Source: Turicibacter sp. (GTDB lineage Bacteria > Bacillota > Bacilli > MOL361 > Turicibacteraceae). Taken from it: DNA of 36,962 bases. Both the position numbers and the translations under genes were made by a program. The first letter of the stretch is position 1; each line of letters opens with the position of its first letter. Positions 1-7,583 of this stretch are shown one piece after another. The DNA is taken from contig JAUMTV010000013.1 in NCBI GenBank assembly GCA_030531025.1, positions 1 to 36,962 of the forward strand. Direction: 5' to 3'. The notes under the pieces were generated by a model that saw only the letters and a list, made by a program, of their open reading frames with translations, did not search any database and was not told the origin of the DNA.

Positions 1-15
1 AGATTCTATTTATGA

Positions 16-696
16 GTTTTTTTATGTGTCGCACTTAATATTACAATCTGTCAAAACAAAAAAGAAACATTAAAAAAGGACTTAAAAGTAATACCCGAAA
101 ACGAACTGAAAGAAATCAAAAAAGCGATCCAAAACACTCGTTACTACATTCCTTATATTATCGCTCTTCATACAGGTGCAAGACGCGGAGAAATACTAGG
201 GCTCACTTGGGAAGATGTAGATTTTGAAAATAATAGAATAAGTATCAATAAAGAACTACAATATCAAAAAAATGTTGGACTAGTATTGGTTGGAACAAAA
301 ACTAAATCTAGTATTCGCGATTTCAAAATGACAAATCGTCTGACACAAGAACTGAAAAGTCATTATTTAAATTTTCAAACATCCAAAGAATATTACGGAA
401 GTTTATATCACCAAGAATACAATTTCATTTGTTGCAATGAAGATGGTACCCCTATTCATCCAACACGATTTTCAACATTCTTTATTAATTTATTCAAAAG
501 ATTAGGATATAAATATAGTTTCCATGATCTACGTCATACGCACGCGACTATGTTACATGAAGCTGGTGCAAACTTAAAAGTCATTCAAGAACGATTAGGT
601 CATAGTGATATTAGAACTACGATGAATATTTATAGTCATATGACAACGACATTGGAGGATGAGGCGGTTGATAAATTCAATAAAAAATTCAACTAA
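16..696 (+). pseudogene. Tyrosine recombinase/integrase, catalytic domain only (integrase 1)
   Basis: This is the C-terminal catalytic domain of a phage/ICE-type tyrosine recombinase, which cuts and rejoins DNA at attachment sites. The frame is open from base 16, after a TGA at 13-15. It carries the full catalytic set: Arg in TGARRGE, the HDLRHTH box, GHS, and the nucleophile Tyr in NIYSH. The N-terminal arm-binding and core-binding domains of a usual 370-400 aa integrase are missing in this frame. The first in-frame ATG (286) lies past the catalytic Arg, so it is not a plausible native start. The gene is therefore either broken or continues in another frame beyond the window edge. It is about half identical to integrase 2 at 35.6-36.2 kb. 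It converges on efp, as integrases of elements inserted at gene 3' ends often do. Confidence 0.8.
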
Positions 697-697
697 C

Positions 698-728
698 TTT
701 GCCATCATAAAAGAAAATGGATGGCAAA
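698..728. repeat. Inverted motif TTTGCCATC-N13-GATGGCAAA after integrase 1
   Basis: Perfect 9-bp arms are separated by 13 bp, and the motif starts 1 bp after the integrase stop codon. The same layout with the same 13-bp spacer occurs at 36182-36210 (after integrase 2) and 28138-28170. The long spacer and lack of a following T-run argue against a simple terminator. A recombinase-binding site is the inference. Confidence 0.6.
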
Positions 729-748
729 TACTCAAAAACAAATAAAAA

Positions 749-785
749 GCACCTTAATAGTCGCCACTATCAAGATGCTTTAAAT
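749..785. terminator. Possible terminator hairpin between integrase 1 and efp
   Basis: An imperfect hairpin with AAAGCA/TGCTTT and CTTAATAG/CTATCAAG arms lies between the converging integrase 1 and efp. It could end either transcript. There is no strong T-run. Confidence 0.35.
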
Positions 786-854
786 GTTGTAATTTCAATA
801 GTTTTAGTCCCTTATCACCGTTACCAGTTCGCGTGACAGAGAACTAAAAATTAA

Positions 855-1412
855 TTATCCGCGAGATACGTAACGTCCATCATTTGTATTGATGATTAAT
901 TTATCTCCAACTTCAACGAATAATGGCACTTGTAAAGAGTATCCAGTTGATACAGTTGCACTCTTAGTTGCATTTGATGCTGTATTTCCTTTTACTCCTG
1001 GTTCACATTCAACAACTTCTAACGTTACTTTTTCAGGAACTTCTACCCCTAAAATTTCGTTATTGAATGTATTGATTTTAACTTCCATTCCTTCTACTAA
1101 GAAGTTTTTCTCATATTCTAATTGAGCTACTGGGATTTCTAATTGTTCATATGTTTCATTGTTCATGAATACATATTCTTCACCCATTGAGTATAAGAAT
1201 TGCATTGTTGATTTTTCAATGTGAGCACGTTTAACTTTTTCACCTGCATTGAATGTATTATCAATAACAGCACCTGTACGTAAGTTACGTAATTTAGAAC
1301 GTACGAAAGCTTGTCCTTTACCTGGTTTTACGTGTTGGAATTCGATAACTTGGAATAAGTTCCCTTCATAATCAATCGTCATTCCTGTTTTAAAATCATT
1401 TGTAGAAATCAT
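855..1412 (-). CDS. efp: Elongation factor P
   Basis: EF-P enters the ribosomal E site and rescues ribosomes stalled on polyproline. At 185 aa it has the normal family length, with the KOW-like N-terminal domain followed by two OB-fold domains. The loop PGKGQAF places a lysine at residue 32, the position modified by 5-aminopentanolylation in Bacillus, and not the Arg of the EarP-modified type. The start is an ATG with a strong AAGGAGG site. A promoter lies about 90 bp upstream (TGGACA-N17-TATAAT). A rhodanese gene is divergent upstream, and efp and yqhL are also near each other in Bacillus. The 3' end faces integrase 1. Confidence 0.95.
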   Translation of the reverse strand: MISTNDFKTGMTIDYEGNLFQVIEFQHVKPGKGQAFVRSKLRNLRTGAVIDNTFNAGEKVKRAHIEKSTMQFLYSMGEEYVFMNNETYEQLEIPVAQLEYEKNFLVEGMEVKINTFNNEILGVEVPEKVTLEVVECEPGVKGNTASNATKSATVSTGYSLQVPLFVEVGDKLIINTNDGRYVSRG

Positions 1413-1476
1413 AAAAATCCTCCTTGAACACTATACAAACTACTCCTTAGTAGTATGATAATCATTTCCGTATTTA

Positions 1477-1505
1477 ATTATAACGATTAATGCTTAAAAT
1501 GTCCA
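1477..1505 (-). promoter_or_regulatory. efp promoter
   Basis: On the minus strand, -35 TGGACA (1505-1500) and -10 TATAAT (1482-1477) are separated by exactly 17 bp, upstream of efp. Confidence 0.7.
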
Positions 1506-1679
1506 TGCAAACCCGCCTTTTTTCCTCGATAACGTCTGTTTTTTTAGTCAAATTCACTATATTTTAGCAGCATAAGATATTAGTTTTAATTTCTCTGATG
1601 ATATGACGATAAAAGTGCTTTATTTTTAACTAAAAATTCTGTAAAATATTAATATATTAAGAAAAAGGAGGTTCTAACG

Positions 1680-2072
1680 ATGAATTGGAGATTATTAATT
1701 ATTGCGATCATTCTAGGGATTATTTTAGGACTATTTATCATGATGCGTCGTGAATCAAAGAAAGCTGTCGTGAGTTTATCAGAAAAAGAATTTATTGAAA
1801 ATATGCGTAAAGGACAATTAGTAGACCTCCGCAAAAAAGAAGAATTTGAGGAAGGACATATCAATGGAGCTCGTAATATTCCATTTGCTATGTTAACTCG
1901 TAATCCTGGTCGATTACGCAAAGACTTACCAATTTACTTATATTGTGAAAAAGGTAAAGTAAGTAAGCGTGCAGCTTTAGTTCTTTATGGAAAAGGATAT
2001 GAACAAATTTACCAACTTGAAGGTGGATTAACAAACTGGAATGGTCCATTGAAAAAAACAGTTAAGAAATAA
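1680..2072 (+). CDS. Membrane-anchored rhodanese-like protein (YqhL family)
   Basis: This is a small single-rhodanese-domain protein with an N-terminal membrane anchor. Residues 5-21 form one hydrophobic segment followed by MMRRESKK, so the domain should face the cytoplasm. The rhodanese core spans about residues 32-125, with a VDLRKKEEFEEGHI motif. The catalytic cysteine is C89 in the YCEKGKVS loop, so it is probably active in persulfide or sulfur transfer; the acceptor is unknown. The 130 aa length matches Bacillus YqhL. The start is an ATG after AAGGAGG. A strong terminator follows the stop. The neighbouring divergent efp is a known pairing in Firmicutes. Confidence 0.85.
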   Translation: MNWRLLIIAIILGIILGLFIMMRRESKKAVVSLSEKEFIENMRKGQLVDLRKKEEFEEGHINGARNIPFAMLTRNPGRLRKDLPIYLYCEKGKVSKRAALVLYGKGYEQIYQLEGGLTNWNGPLKKTVKK

Positions 2073-2076
2073 ATAA

Positions 2077-2117
2077 AAAGATTATTAAATCTAGTTGATT
2101 TAATAATCTTTTTTTAT
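2077..2117 (+). terminator. Rho-independent terminator of the rhodanese gene
   Basis: A perfect 15-bp stem (AAAGATTATTAAATC and its complement) with a 5-nt loop is followed by a T-run. The IS1595-family element inserted directly behind it, and its left target duplication overlaps the T-run. Confidence 0.85.
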
Positions 2118-2225
2118 TTTTGGTTCTGTTTTAAGTAAAAGTTGATAATAGAAAATTTTTGCATAACTTACTTCATTTGGTGTAGTATAATAAACGTACA
2201 AACATTCGTTTAGGTGGTGAGTTTT

Positions 2226-3285
2226 ATGGCGAAAAAGAAGAAAACAATAAAAGAAAAAGTGTTAGCTCTAATTCCTAAGTTATCTGAAATAGAATTTGAG
2301 GAAGTAGCCCAATTCGTTGAGCTTAGTCATATTAATTTTCATTTAGATAATCTTCAAAGAGAGATAAAAGAAACACGTTATTCTGAAGGGCAATACACTT
2401 GTCCTTTTTGTCATAACACTCATATCGTAAAAAATGGAACTCAAAATGGAATTCAACGTTATTTATGCCGTCAATGTCGAAAGTCATTTAGCAATCAAAC
2501 CGCTACTCCTTCTTATCATTCTAAAAAATCCCCTAAGCTGTGGCTTCAATATCTTAAATGTATGTTATCGGGGTATACCATCCGTCAATGTGCTGAGGAG
2601 TGTCAAATAAATATTGCCACCTCCTTTTTCTAGCGACATAAGATTTTAGATGCATTAGCCACAGCTATCGGTGTTGGAGATTTAGAGGGACTGGTATGAT
2701 GAAACGTTTTTTAGATTTAATCGAAAAGGAAACTTTACAAAGGTTAGAAGCTATAAAAAAGGCGTTCGTACTTCAACTGGTCGAATACCTAAACAAGCTA
2801 AGAAAAAGAAACGTGGATTATCCTGTGACCAAGTTGCCGTTGGAACAGCTTTGGACCGTTTAGGTAATTTTAAAATGGGATTAATTTGTACAGGACGATT
2901 ACAGTACCCTGCTCTTAAACGATTTTATGAAGGACATATTTCAGAAAATTCCACTCTATGTACGGATAGTGCTCATGGATATGCTACCTTATCGGATGAA
3001 TTGAATCTTAATCATATTAAAATTGAATCAGGGAAAAGGAAGAAAGATATTTATCACATTCAGCATATTAATTCTCTTCATAGCCGATTAAAAGCTTTTA
3101 TGGGAGACTTTAAAGGTTTTGCGACTAAACATTTACAAAATTATCTTTATTGGTTCAAATTTATCGAAATCTTCAAGCCTGAACGAGAATCTATTAAGGT
3201 AGAAAAAGCTTATGTATTGTCTCAGGCTCATTACACGGATTGTTCCATTGAAGCGATTAAAAAAAGAGTACCTGCTTTTGTTTAA
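2226..3285 (+). pseudogene. IS1595-family transposase, disrupted by a nonsense codon and a frameshift
   Basis: The N-terminal part has a zinc ribbon (two CxxC pairs, CPFC and CRQC, about residues 58-88 from the chosen start) and a helical linker. The C-terminal part has the ISXO2-like DDE domain: DETFF (first D), then CTDSAHGY. A TAG at 2631-2633 interrupts the frame where the sequence reads FF-stop-RHK. Family members have Trp here (FxWRHK), so this looks like TGG to TAG. A second lesion near 2690-2698, just before DETFF, moves the reading frame by +1. The catalytic residues beyond it remain, but no single protein can be made. The start is ATG 2226, 8 bp after AGGTGG; the earlier GTG overlaps that site. 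Confidence 0.85.
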
Positions 3286-3413
3286 TTTATAAATATTTTT
3301 ATAAGACGAAATTATGATTTACGCTAAAATATCTACTCATTTAATATTTAATAGTTAAATTATTCCATATAGTGTATAATAAAATTATCAATTATAGAGG
3401 AGGGAATATTATT

Positions 3414-3776
3414 GTGAGTAATATAGAACCAAAATGCGAACAATTGTTATTTCATATAAAAAAGTGTCAAACGGCTACCAACTTAGATGGCTTCACTGAT
3501 GCAGGAATTGCGGGCTATTTCATAAAATTACCCTTTAAATGGATTTATAAAAAACATTTTAATCAGGTTAATTTATTAGTGGAGCAATTGAACGAGTTGT
3601 TAGGAACTCAGGGCTCAGAAATTCATTTAGAAGTTTTTAAGGAATACGAGAATGAAGCGATTTTGTACGAGCCAAGTCAATTAGGGGCACTAGCATATAA
3701 ACAATATCAATATCGTGTAAAATATTTTGAACGTTTAACTGAACAAGTAAATCATTTATTAAAATCAATTAAATAA
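3414..3776 (+). CDS. Passenger protein of the IS1595-family element, unknown function
   Basis: A small protein of 120 aa is encoded between the transposase remnant and the right end of the element. The start is a GTG at 3414, 9 bp after a GGAGGG site; an ATG at 3372 has no ribosome site. The protein is soluble and helix-rich, without membrane segments or clear motifs. It contains a GFTDAGIAGYF segment near residue 24 and a basic, aromatic stretch (KWIYKKHF) near residue 41. I do not recognise the family. The gene is uninterrupted although the transposase is broken, and it has its own near-perfect 25-bp terminator hairpin. Selection for a host-relevant or regulatory role is possible but unproven. 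Confidence 0.65.
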   Translation: MSNIEPKCEQLLFHIKKCQTATNLDGFTDAGIAGYFIKLPFKWIYKKHFNQVNLLVEQLNELLGTQGSEIHLEVFKEYENEAILYEPSQLGALAYKQYQYRVKYFERLTEQVNHLLKSIK

Positions 3777-3781
3777 TTGTT

Positions 3782-3831
3782 CCATAAAAAATAGTAAAGG
3801 ATAAAATTTTATCTTTTACTATTTTTTATGG
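3782..3831 (+). terminator. Terminator hairpin after the passenger gene
   Basis: Two 25-bp arms starting CCATAAAAAATAG pair with a single mismatch and essentially no loop. The hairpin lies 6 bp after the passenger gene stop and can act in both directions. Confidence 0.75.
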
Positions 3832-3847
3832 ATTTTATTATTAATAG

Positions 3848-3881
3848 GATAGTTGATAATATATATATATTATCAACTATC
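3848..3881. repeat. 34-bp perfect palindrome at the right end of the IS1595-family element
   Basis: The arms read GATAGTTGATAATATAT and its exact complement. The outer part (GTTGATAATA) is also shared with the left end, so the palindrome includes part of the terminal repeat. Confidence 0.75.
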
Positions 3882-3950
3882 TTTTAAAACAGAACCTTAT
3901 TTTTATGATCAAAGTAGCATAAAATAAAAAAACACACATAAATGTGTGTT

Positions 3951-4412
3951 TTATTGTTGGTTTAAGTAAGCTTTCACTAATGCACTCACTAAAGCACCAT
4001 CTGCACGTCCCTTTGTTTTAGGAACAATAGCACCCATCAACTTACCCATATGAGATGGATTTACTGCGTTAATCATTTTAGCTGTTTCAGATATAAGTTG
4101 TTTGATTTCTTCCTCAGTAAGTTGCGCTGGTAAATAAGCATTTAAGTACACTAATTCTTGCTCGATTTTTTCTGCTAAATCTTCACGATCAGCATCTCTG
4201 AATTCTTTTAAAGAATCTCGACGTTGTTTAACTTCACGTGACAGAACAGTTAATTCCTGCTCCTCATTTAACTCTGCTACACCTAAATGAATTGATTCAT
4301 TTTGTAATGATGCTTTTAACATACGAATGACAGATAAGCGATCTTTTTCTTTCGCTTTCATCGCCTCTTTCATATCAGCATTTAATTGATCGAGTAATGC
4401 CACTGAAATCAC
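3951..4412 (-). CDS. yqeY: GatB/YqeY-domain protein
   Basis: At 153 aa this is the full length of the YqeY family, which resembles the tRNA-binding tail domain of the amidotransferase subunit GatB. It is helical throughout (MISVALLDQLNADMKEAMKAK, then LSVIRMLKASLQNE). Its biochemical role is not established; a link to tRNA handling is inferred from the domain. It lies 10 bp downstream of rpsU, the same rpsU-yqeY pair as in Bacillus. The IS1595-family element inserted just downstream of its 3' end. Confidence 0.9.
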   Translation of the reverse strand: MISVALLDQLNADMKEAMKAKEKDRLSVIRMLKASLQNESIHLGVAELNEEQELTVLSREVKQRRDSLKEFRDADREDLAEKIEQELVYLNAYLPAQLTEEEIKQLISETAKMINAVNPSHMGKLMGAIVPKTKGRADGALVSALVKAYLNQQ

Positions 4413-4422
4413 CTATTTAAAA

Positions 4423-4611
4423 TTAGTATTTGTTACGTTTGCTAGCTGTTTTACGAGCTGCTTCAGATTTTTGTTTACGTTTGATACTCGGTTTAACGTA
4501 ATATTCACGTTTACGAGCTTCAGTAAGGGTACCTACTTTAGATACTTCTCTCTTAAAACGACGTAATGCATCATCTAATGATTCGTTTTTTCGAACTACA
4601 GTTTTAGCCAC
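4423..4611 (-). CDS. rpsU: 30S ribosomal protein S21
   Basis: This is the small basic S21 protein (62 aa) of the 30S platform, with the family hallmarks [19 protein letters not shown] and [16 protein letters not shown] chose the GTG at 4611 because it lies 6 bp after AAGGAGGG and gives the canonical (V/M)[10 protein letters not shown] start. Upstream in-frame ATGs would add 17 residues that overlap the ribosome site. It is the first gene of the rpsU-yqeY operon. femX is divergent upstream. Confidence 0.95.
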   Translation of the reverse strand: MAKTVVRKNESLDDALRRFKREVSKVGTLTEARKREYYVKPSIKRKQKSEAARKTASKRNKY

Positions 4612-4771
4612 CACTAACCCTCCTTCCGCTTCGCTACGATTAACAGTAATATTATACAACAAATCTTACGTTATGTAAATAAAACAAAATAAATTCATTA
4701 AAATGATTTTATGTTATAATAATAAACGACAATAATAATAGTGCTAAACACTAACTTAAAGGTGGAGTTTT

Positions 4772-6085
4772 ATGAAATTTGTGACGAATCTATCGGCAGA
4801 ACGTTTTAATGAATTTGCTGCCAACCATAAAAAGAATCATTTTTTACAAAGTTACCAATGGGGAGTCTTTAAATCAAAATCACCTGATTGGTCATTTGAT
4901 GCCGTTGGATTAGAAGATCAAGATGGAAACTTAGTTGCAGGTGCACTTGTCCTTATTCGTTTTCTTCCAATTATTAAGCGACCATTTCTATATGTCCCAC
5001 GTGGTTATATCATTGACTTTGATAATAAGGAGCTACTTGAAACATTTACAAAAGCTATGCGTCAATATGCAAAGTCAAAAAAAGCAATTTTTATTAAAAT
5101 TGACCCAGACATTAAATATGTTGACCGTACTGTTGATGGAGAAAAAATCGAAGGAGCTCTTGAAAATAACGAATTACTTCAAACACTTAGTCACTTAGGT
5201 TATCGCCACTTAGGCTTTACACAAGACTTTGATTCTAGCATTCAACCGCGTTATACATTCCGTTTAGACTTAACCCCTTCAAAGAAAGACTTATTAAAAG
5301 GGTGCCAATCAAAAACACGTTATAATATAAAAGTAGCTCAGAAAAAAGGAATCGAAATTATTGAAGGAACGAAAGAAGATTTAAAAACATTTGAAGCTAT
5401 TATGCGCGTGACGGGTGAACGAGATGGCTTCTTAACACGACCACTTTCATATTTTGAAGATATGTATGACACTTTAGCACCAAGTGGAATGTGTAAATTA
5501 TACTTAGCCAAATTAAATACTCAACAAGCATTAACAAACATCGAACAAGAATTAACTCAAACTCAGTCATCCATTCAGAATTTACAAACTCAACTTCAAA
5601 ATGACGAGTTAACTGAAAAGAAACGCCAAAAACTTCAAAATAAATTAGATCCTGAAATGAATAAACTAAACAACCTCACTTCGCAAAAAGCTGAACTTCA
5701 AAAGTTATATGAAAAACATCCGGATGGAATTACGATGTCAGGTATTATTGCTACTTATTTTGGAAATAAATCTTGGTATTTATATGGAGCGAGTGATAAT
5801 GTTTATCGTGAATTTATGCCAAACTACTATATTCAATGGCAAGCTTTCACAGAAGCGAAAGAGGCTGGTTATAAACTTTATGATTTCTTCGGAATTAGTG
5901 GTAAAACAGATGAATCAGATCCGCTTTATGGACTATATCGCTTTAAAAAAGGATTTGGTGGAGAATTCACTGAATTTATTGGAGAATTTGATTATGTCAT
6001 TGATCCAATTGGTTATTTTGCTTGGACAAAATTACTTCCTCAATTTAAAAAGTTTAAGAAAAAATTACGTCAGAAAAAACATTAA
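4772..6085 (+). CDS. FemX/FemAB-family peptidoglycan bridge aminoacyltransferase
   Basis: FemAB-type enzymes transfer an amino acid from aminoacyl-tRNA to the stem peptide of lipid II, building the interpeptide bridge. The 437 aa length fits. There are two GNAT-like subdomains: an N-terminal one containing HFLQSYQWGVFK, and a second containing RYNIKVAQKKGIE. They are split by a coiled-coil arm at about residues 250-312 (rich in Q, L, E and K), which is the tRNA-binding helical arm typical of the family. The C-terminal part has YDFFGISG and FKKGFGGEFTEFIGEFDYV. The start is an ATG after AAGGTGG. Which amino acid is added, and to which residue, cannot be told from sequence. It converges on murE, which makes the acceptor peptide. 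Confidence 0.88.
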   Translation: MKFVTNLSAERFNEFAANHKKNHFLQSYQWGVFKSKSPDWSFDAVGLEDQDGNLVAGALVLIRFLPIIKRPFLYVPRGYIIDFDNKELLETFTKAMRQYAKSKKAIFIKIDPDIKYVDRTVDGEKIEGALENNELLQTLSHLGYRHLGFTQDFDSSIQPRYTFRLDLTPSKKDLLKGCQSKTRYNIKVAQKKGIEIIEGTKEDLKTFEAIMRVTGERDGFLTRPLSYFEDMYDTLAPSGMCKLYLAKLNTQQALTNIEQELTQTQSSIQNLQTQLQNDELTEKKRQKLQNKLDPEMNKLNNLTSQKAELQKLYEKHPDGITMSGIIATYFGNKSWYLYGASDNVYREFMPNYYIQWQAFTEAKEAGYKLYDFFGISGKTDESDPLYGLYRFKKGFGGEFTEFIGEFDYVIDPIGYFAWTKLLPQFKKFKKKLRQKKH

Positions 6086-6086
6086 T

Positions 6087-6120
6087 AAAAAAGTGTTCCT
6101 TAATTAAGGAACACTTTTTT
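6087..6120. terminator. Bidirectional terminator shared by femX and murE
   Basis: A perfect palindromic stem (AAAAAAGTGTTCCTTAA and its complement) has A- and T-runs on both sides. It sits directly after femX and overlaps the end of the convergent murE. Confidence 0.9.
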
Positions 6121-7562
6121 TATCCAATTTGAAGTTTTTTACGTAAAATCTCTTTAGCAACTTCACGATCATCTAATTCGATATTTCCACTTTTCCAATA
6201 CTGAACTTTTTCATGACCACGGCCTGCAATTAAAACAATATCATTTTTTTGTGCTTTATTAATCGCTGCTTCGATAGCTTTAATACGATCCACAATGACT
6301 TCATAATGGCTCTCTTCCATTCCTTGTGTCATCTCATTTAAGATATCTTCTGGATCTTCAGAGTGTGGATCATCTGTTGTGAAAATCACATCATCTGCAT
6401 AATCAACAGATAACTTCGCAATAACTGGACGTTTTGTACGGTCACGATCTCCCGGACAACCAATGACAACTTTAACAGAATTTTGCTTAATATCATTCAC
6501 AAATTCTAAAACTTTCTCTACACCATCTGGAGTATGAGCATAATCAACAATGACTGTAAAGTCTTGTCCTTCATTAATAATTTCCATGCGACCATCAACC
6601 GGTGATAATTTAGCAATTAAATCAACAATTTGTTCCATTGGCATTCCCGCTGCATAAGCAGAAGCCATTGCACCTAATGCATTATGAACATTAAATGTTC
6701 CAAGCAATGGTGTTTTTACTTCATACTCCCCTACTGGTGATTTTAAAGTAAAGGCTGTTCCTGATGTTGTCATCGTGACATTCATGGCTTTAAAATCAGC
6801 ATCTATATCAATTCCATATGTATAAACGCGTTGATGTACTGCTCTGATACGATTAACAAGTCGAACACCATATTCATCATCCAAATTAACAATCGCATAA
6901 CCATCTGGCGTTAACATTGTAAATAATTTATATTTTGCTTCAAAATACTCATCCATTGTTGGATGAAAATCTAAATGCTCAGGTGTTAAATTTGTAAATA
7001 AAGCCACTTTAAAGCGACAGTAATCTACACGATGCAACTCTAGTGCATGTGATGACACTTCAATCGCTACATTTTTAACACCTGCGTCTACCATTTGGTT
7101 AAACGTTTGTTGTAAACTTAACGGTTCCGGTGTTGTATTTTTCGGTTCAATAAACACATCATTGTAACGAATTCCATTTGTTCCAATATACCCAACGTGT
7201 CCCTCAAACCCACCTAGTAGATGCTCAAGAATATAGGCTGTTGTTGTCTTCCCATTTGTTCCTGTTAAACCAAATAAATTGAGTTTCTCTGTCGGTTTAT
7301 TAAAAATTAGATGCGCTAAACGTGGCAACTCAACTTTAGTATCCGCGACGATAATTTGTGGAATCCCAATATTTTCAATTGTATGTTCACAAATAATTGC
7401 TACAGCACCCGCTTCTTCTGCTTGTTTTGCAAATGAATGACCATCTACTGTATACCCTTTAATACAGACAAATAAATCTCCAGGTTGAACGCGACGATTA
7501 TCCGTCGCGATTCCTGTTACATTCAAATCAAAATCTACATCAAATAACAATTTAATATCCAT
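6120..7562 (-). CDS. murE: UDP-N-acetylmuramoyl-tripeptide synthetase (MurE)
   Basis: This cytoplasmic Mur ligase adds the third, diamino residue to UDP-MurNAc-L-Ala-D-Glu using ATP. Visible features, numbered from the upstream GTG-side frame start at 7577, are the P-loop GTNGKTT (106-112), NTTPEP (147-152), carbamylated-Lys motif YFEAKYKLF (K near 215), YAHTPDG (346-352) and a C-terminal GRGHE. The specificity loop at 401-408 reads TDDPHSED. The DNPR motif of meso-diaminopimelate enzymes is absent, so Lys or another diamino acid may be used; the FemX-like neighbour is compatible with that. I prefer the ATG at 7562 (GAGG 7 bp upstream) over 7577. It follows mtaB by about 20 bp, probably in the same operon. 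Confidence 0.92.
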   Translation of the reverse strand: MDIKLLFDVDFDLNVTGIATDNRRVQPGDLFVCIKGYTVDGHSFAKQAEEAGAVAIICEHTIENIGIPQIIVADTKVELPRLAHLIFNKPTEKLNLFGLTGTNGKTTTAYILEHLLGGFEGHVGYIGTNGIRYNDVFIEPKNTTPEPLSLQQTFNQMVDAGVKNVAIEVSSHALELHRVDYCRFKVALFTNLTPEHLDFHPTMDEYFEAKYKLFTMLTPDGYAIVNLDDEYGVRLVNRIRAVHQRVYTYGIDIDADFKAMNVTMTTSGTAFTLKSPVGEYEVKTPLLGTFNVHNALGAMASAYAAGMPMEQIVDLIAKLSPVDGRMEIINEGQDFTVIVDYAHTPDGVEKVLEFVNDIKQNSVKVVIGCPGDRDRTKRPVIAKLSVDYADDVIFTTDDPHSEDPEDILNEMTQGMEESHYEVIVDRIKAIEAAINKAQKNDIVLIAGRGHEKVQYWKSGNIELDDREVAKEILRKKLQIG

Positions 7563-7583
7563 GCCATCGCCTCTCATCTACCG

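Larger units (their letters stand above)
2114..3904 (+). mobile_element. IS1595-family element with passenger gene, flanked by an 8-bp target duplication
   Basis: The element itself spans 2122-3896 (1775 bp). Its terminal inverted repeats begin GGTTCTGTTTTAA and share further blocks such as GTTGATAATA. The 8-bp target duplication TTATTTTT flanks it exactly (2114-2121 and 3897-3904), as expected for IS1595-family transposition. It carries a broken zinc-ribbon plus ISXO2-like DDE transposase and, downstream in the same orientation, an intact small gene unrelated to transposition. Some IS1595 subgroups are known to carry passenger genes. The intact ends and duplication suggest recent insertion, or that the element was mobilised in trans. 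Confidence 0.9.

Noticed and set aside
889..1125. Plus-strand ORF opposite efp
   Set aside because: It is a mirror frame of a certain gene, with no ribosome site and no family.
3372..3413. ATG 3372 as the start of the IS1595 passenger gene
   Set aside because: It has no ribosome site, and the GGAGGG site lies downstream of it, in front of the GTG at 3414.
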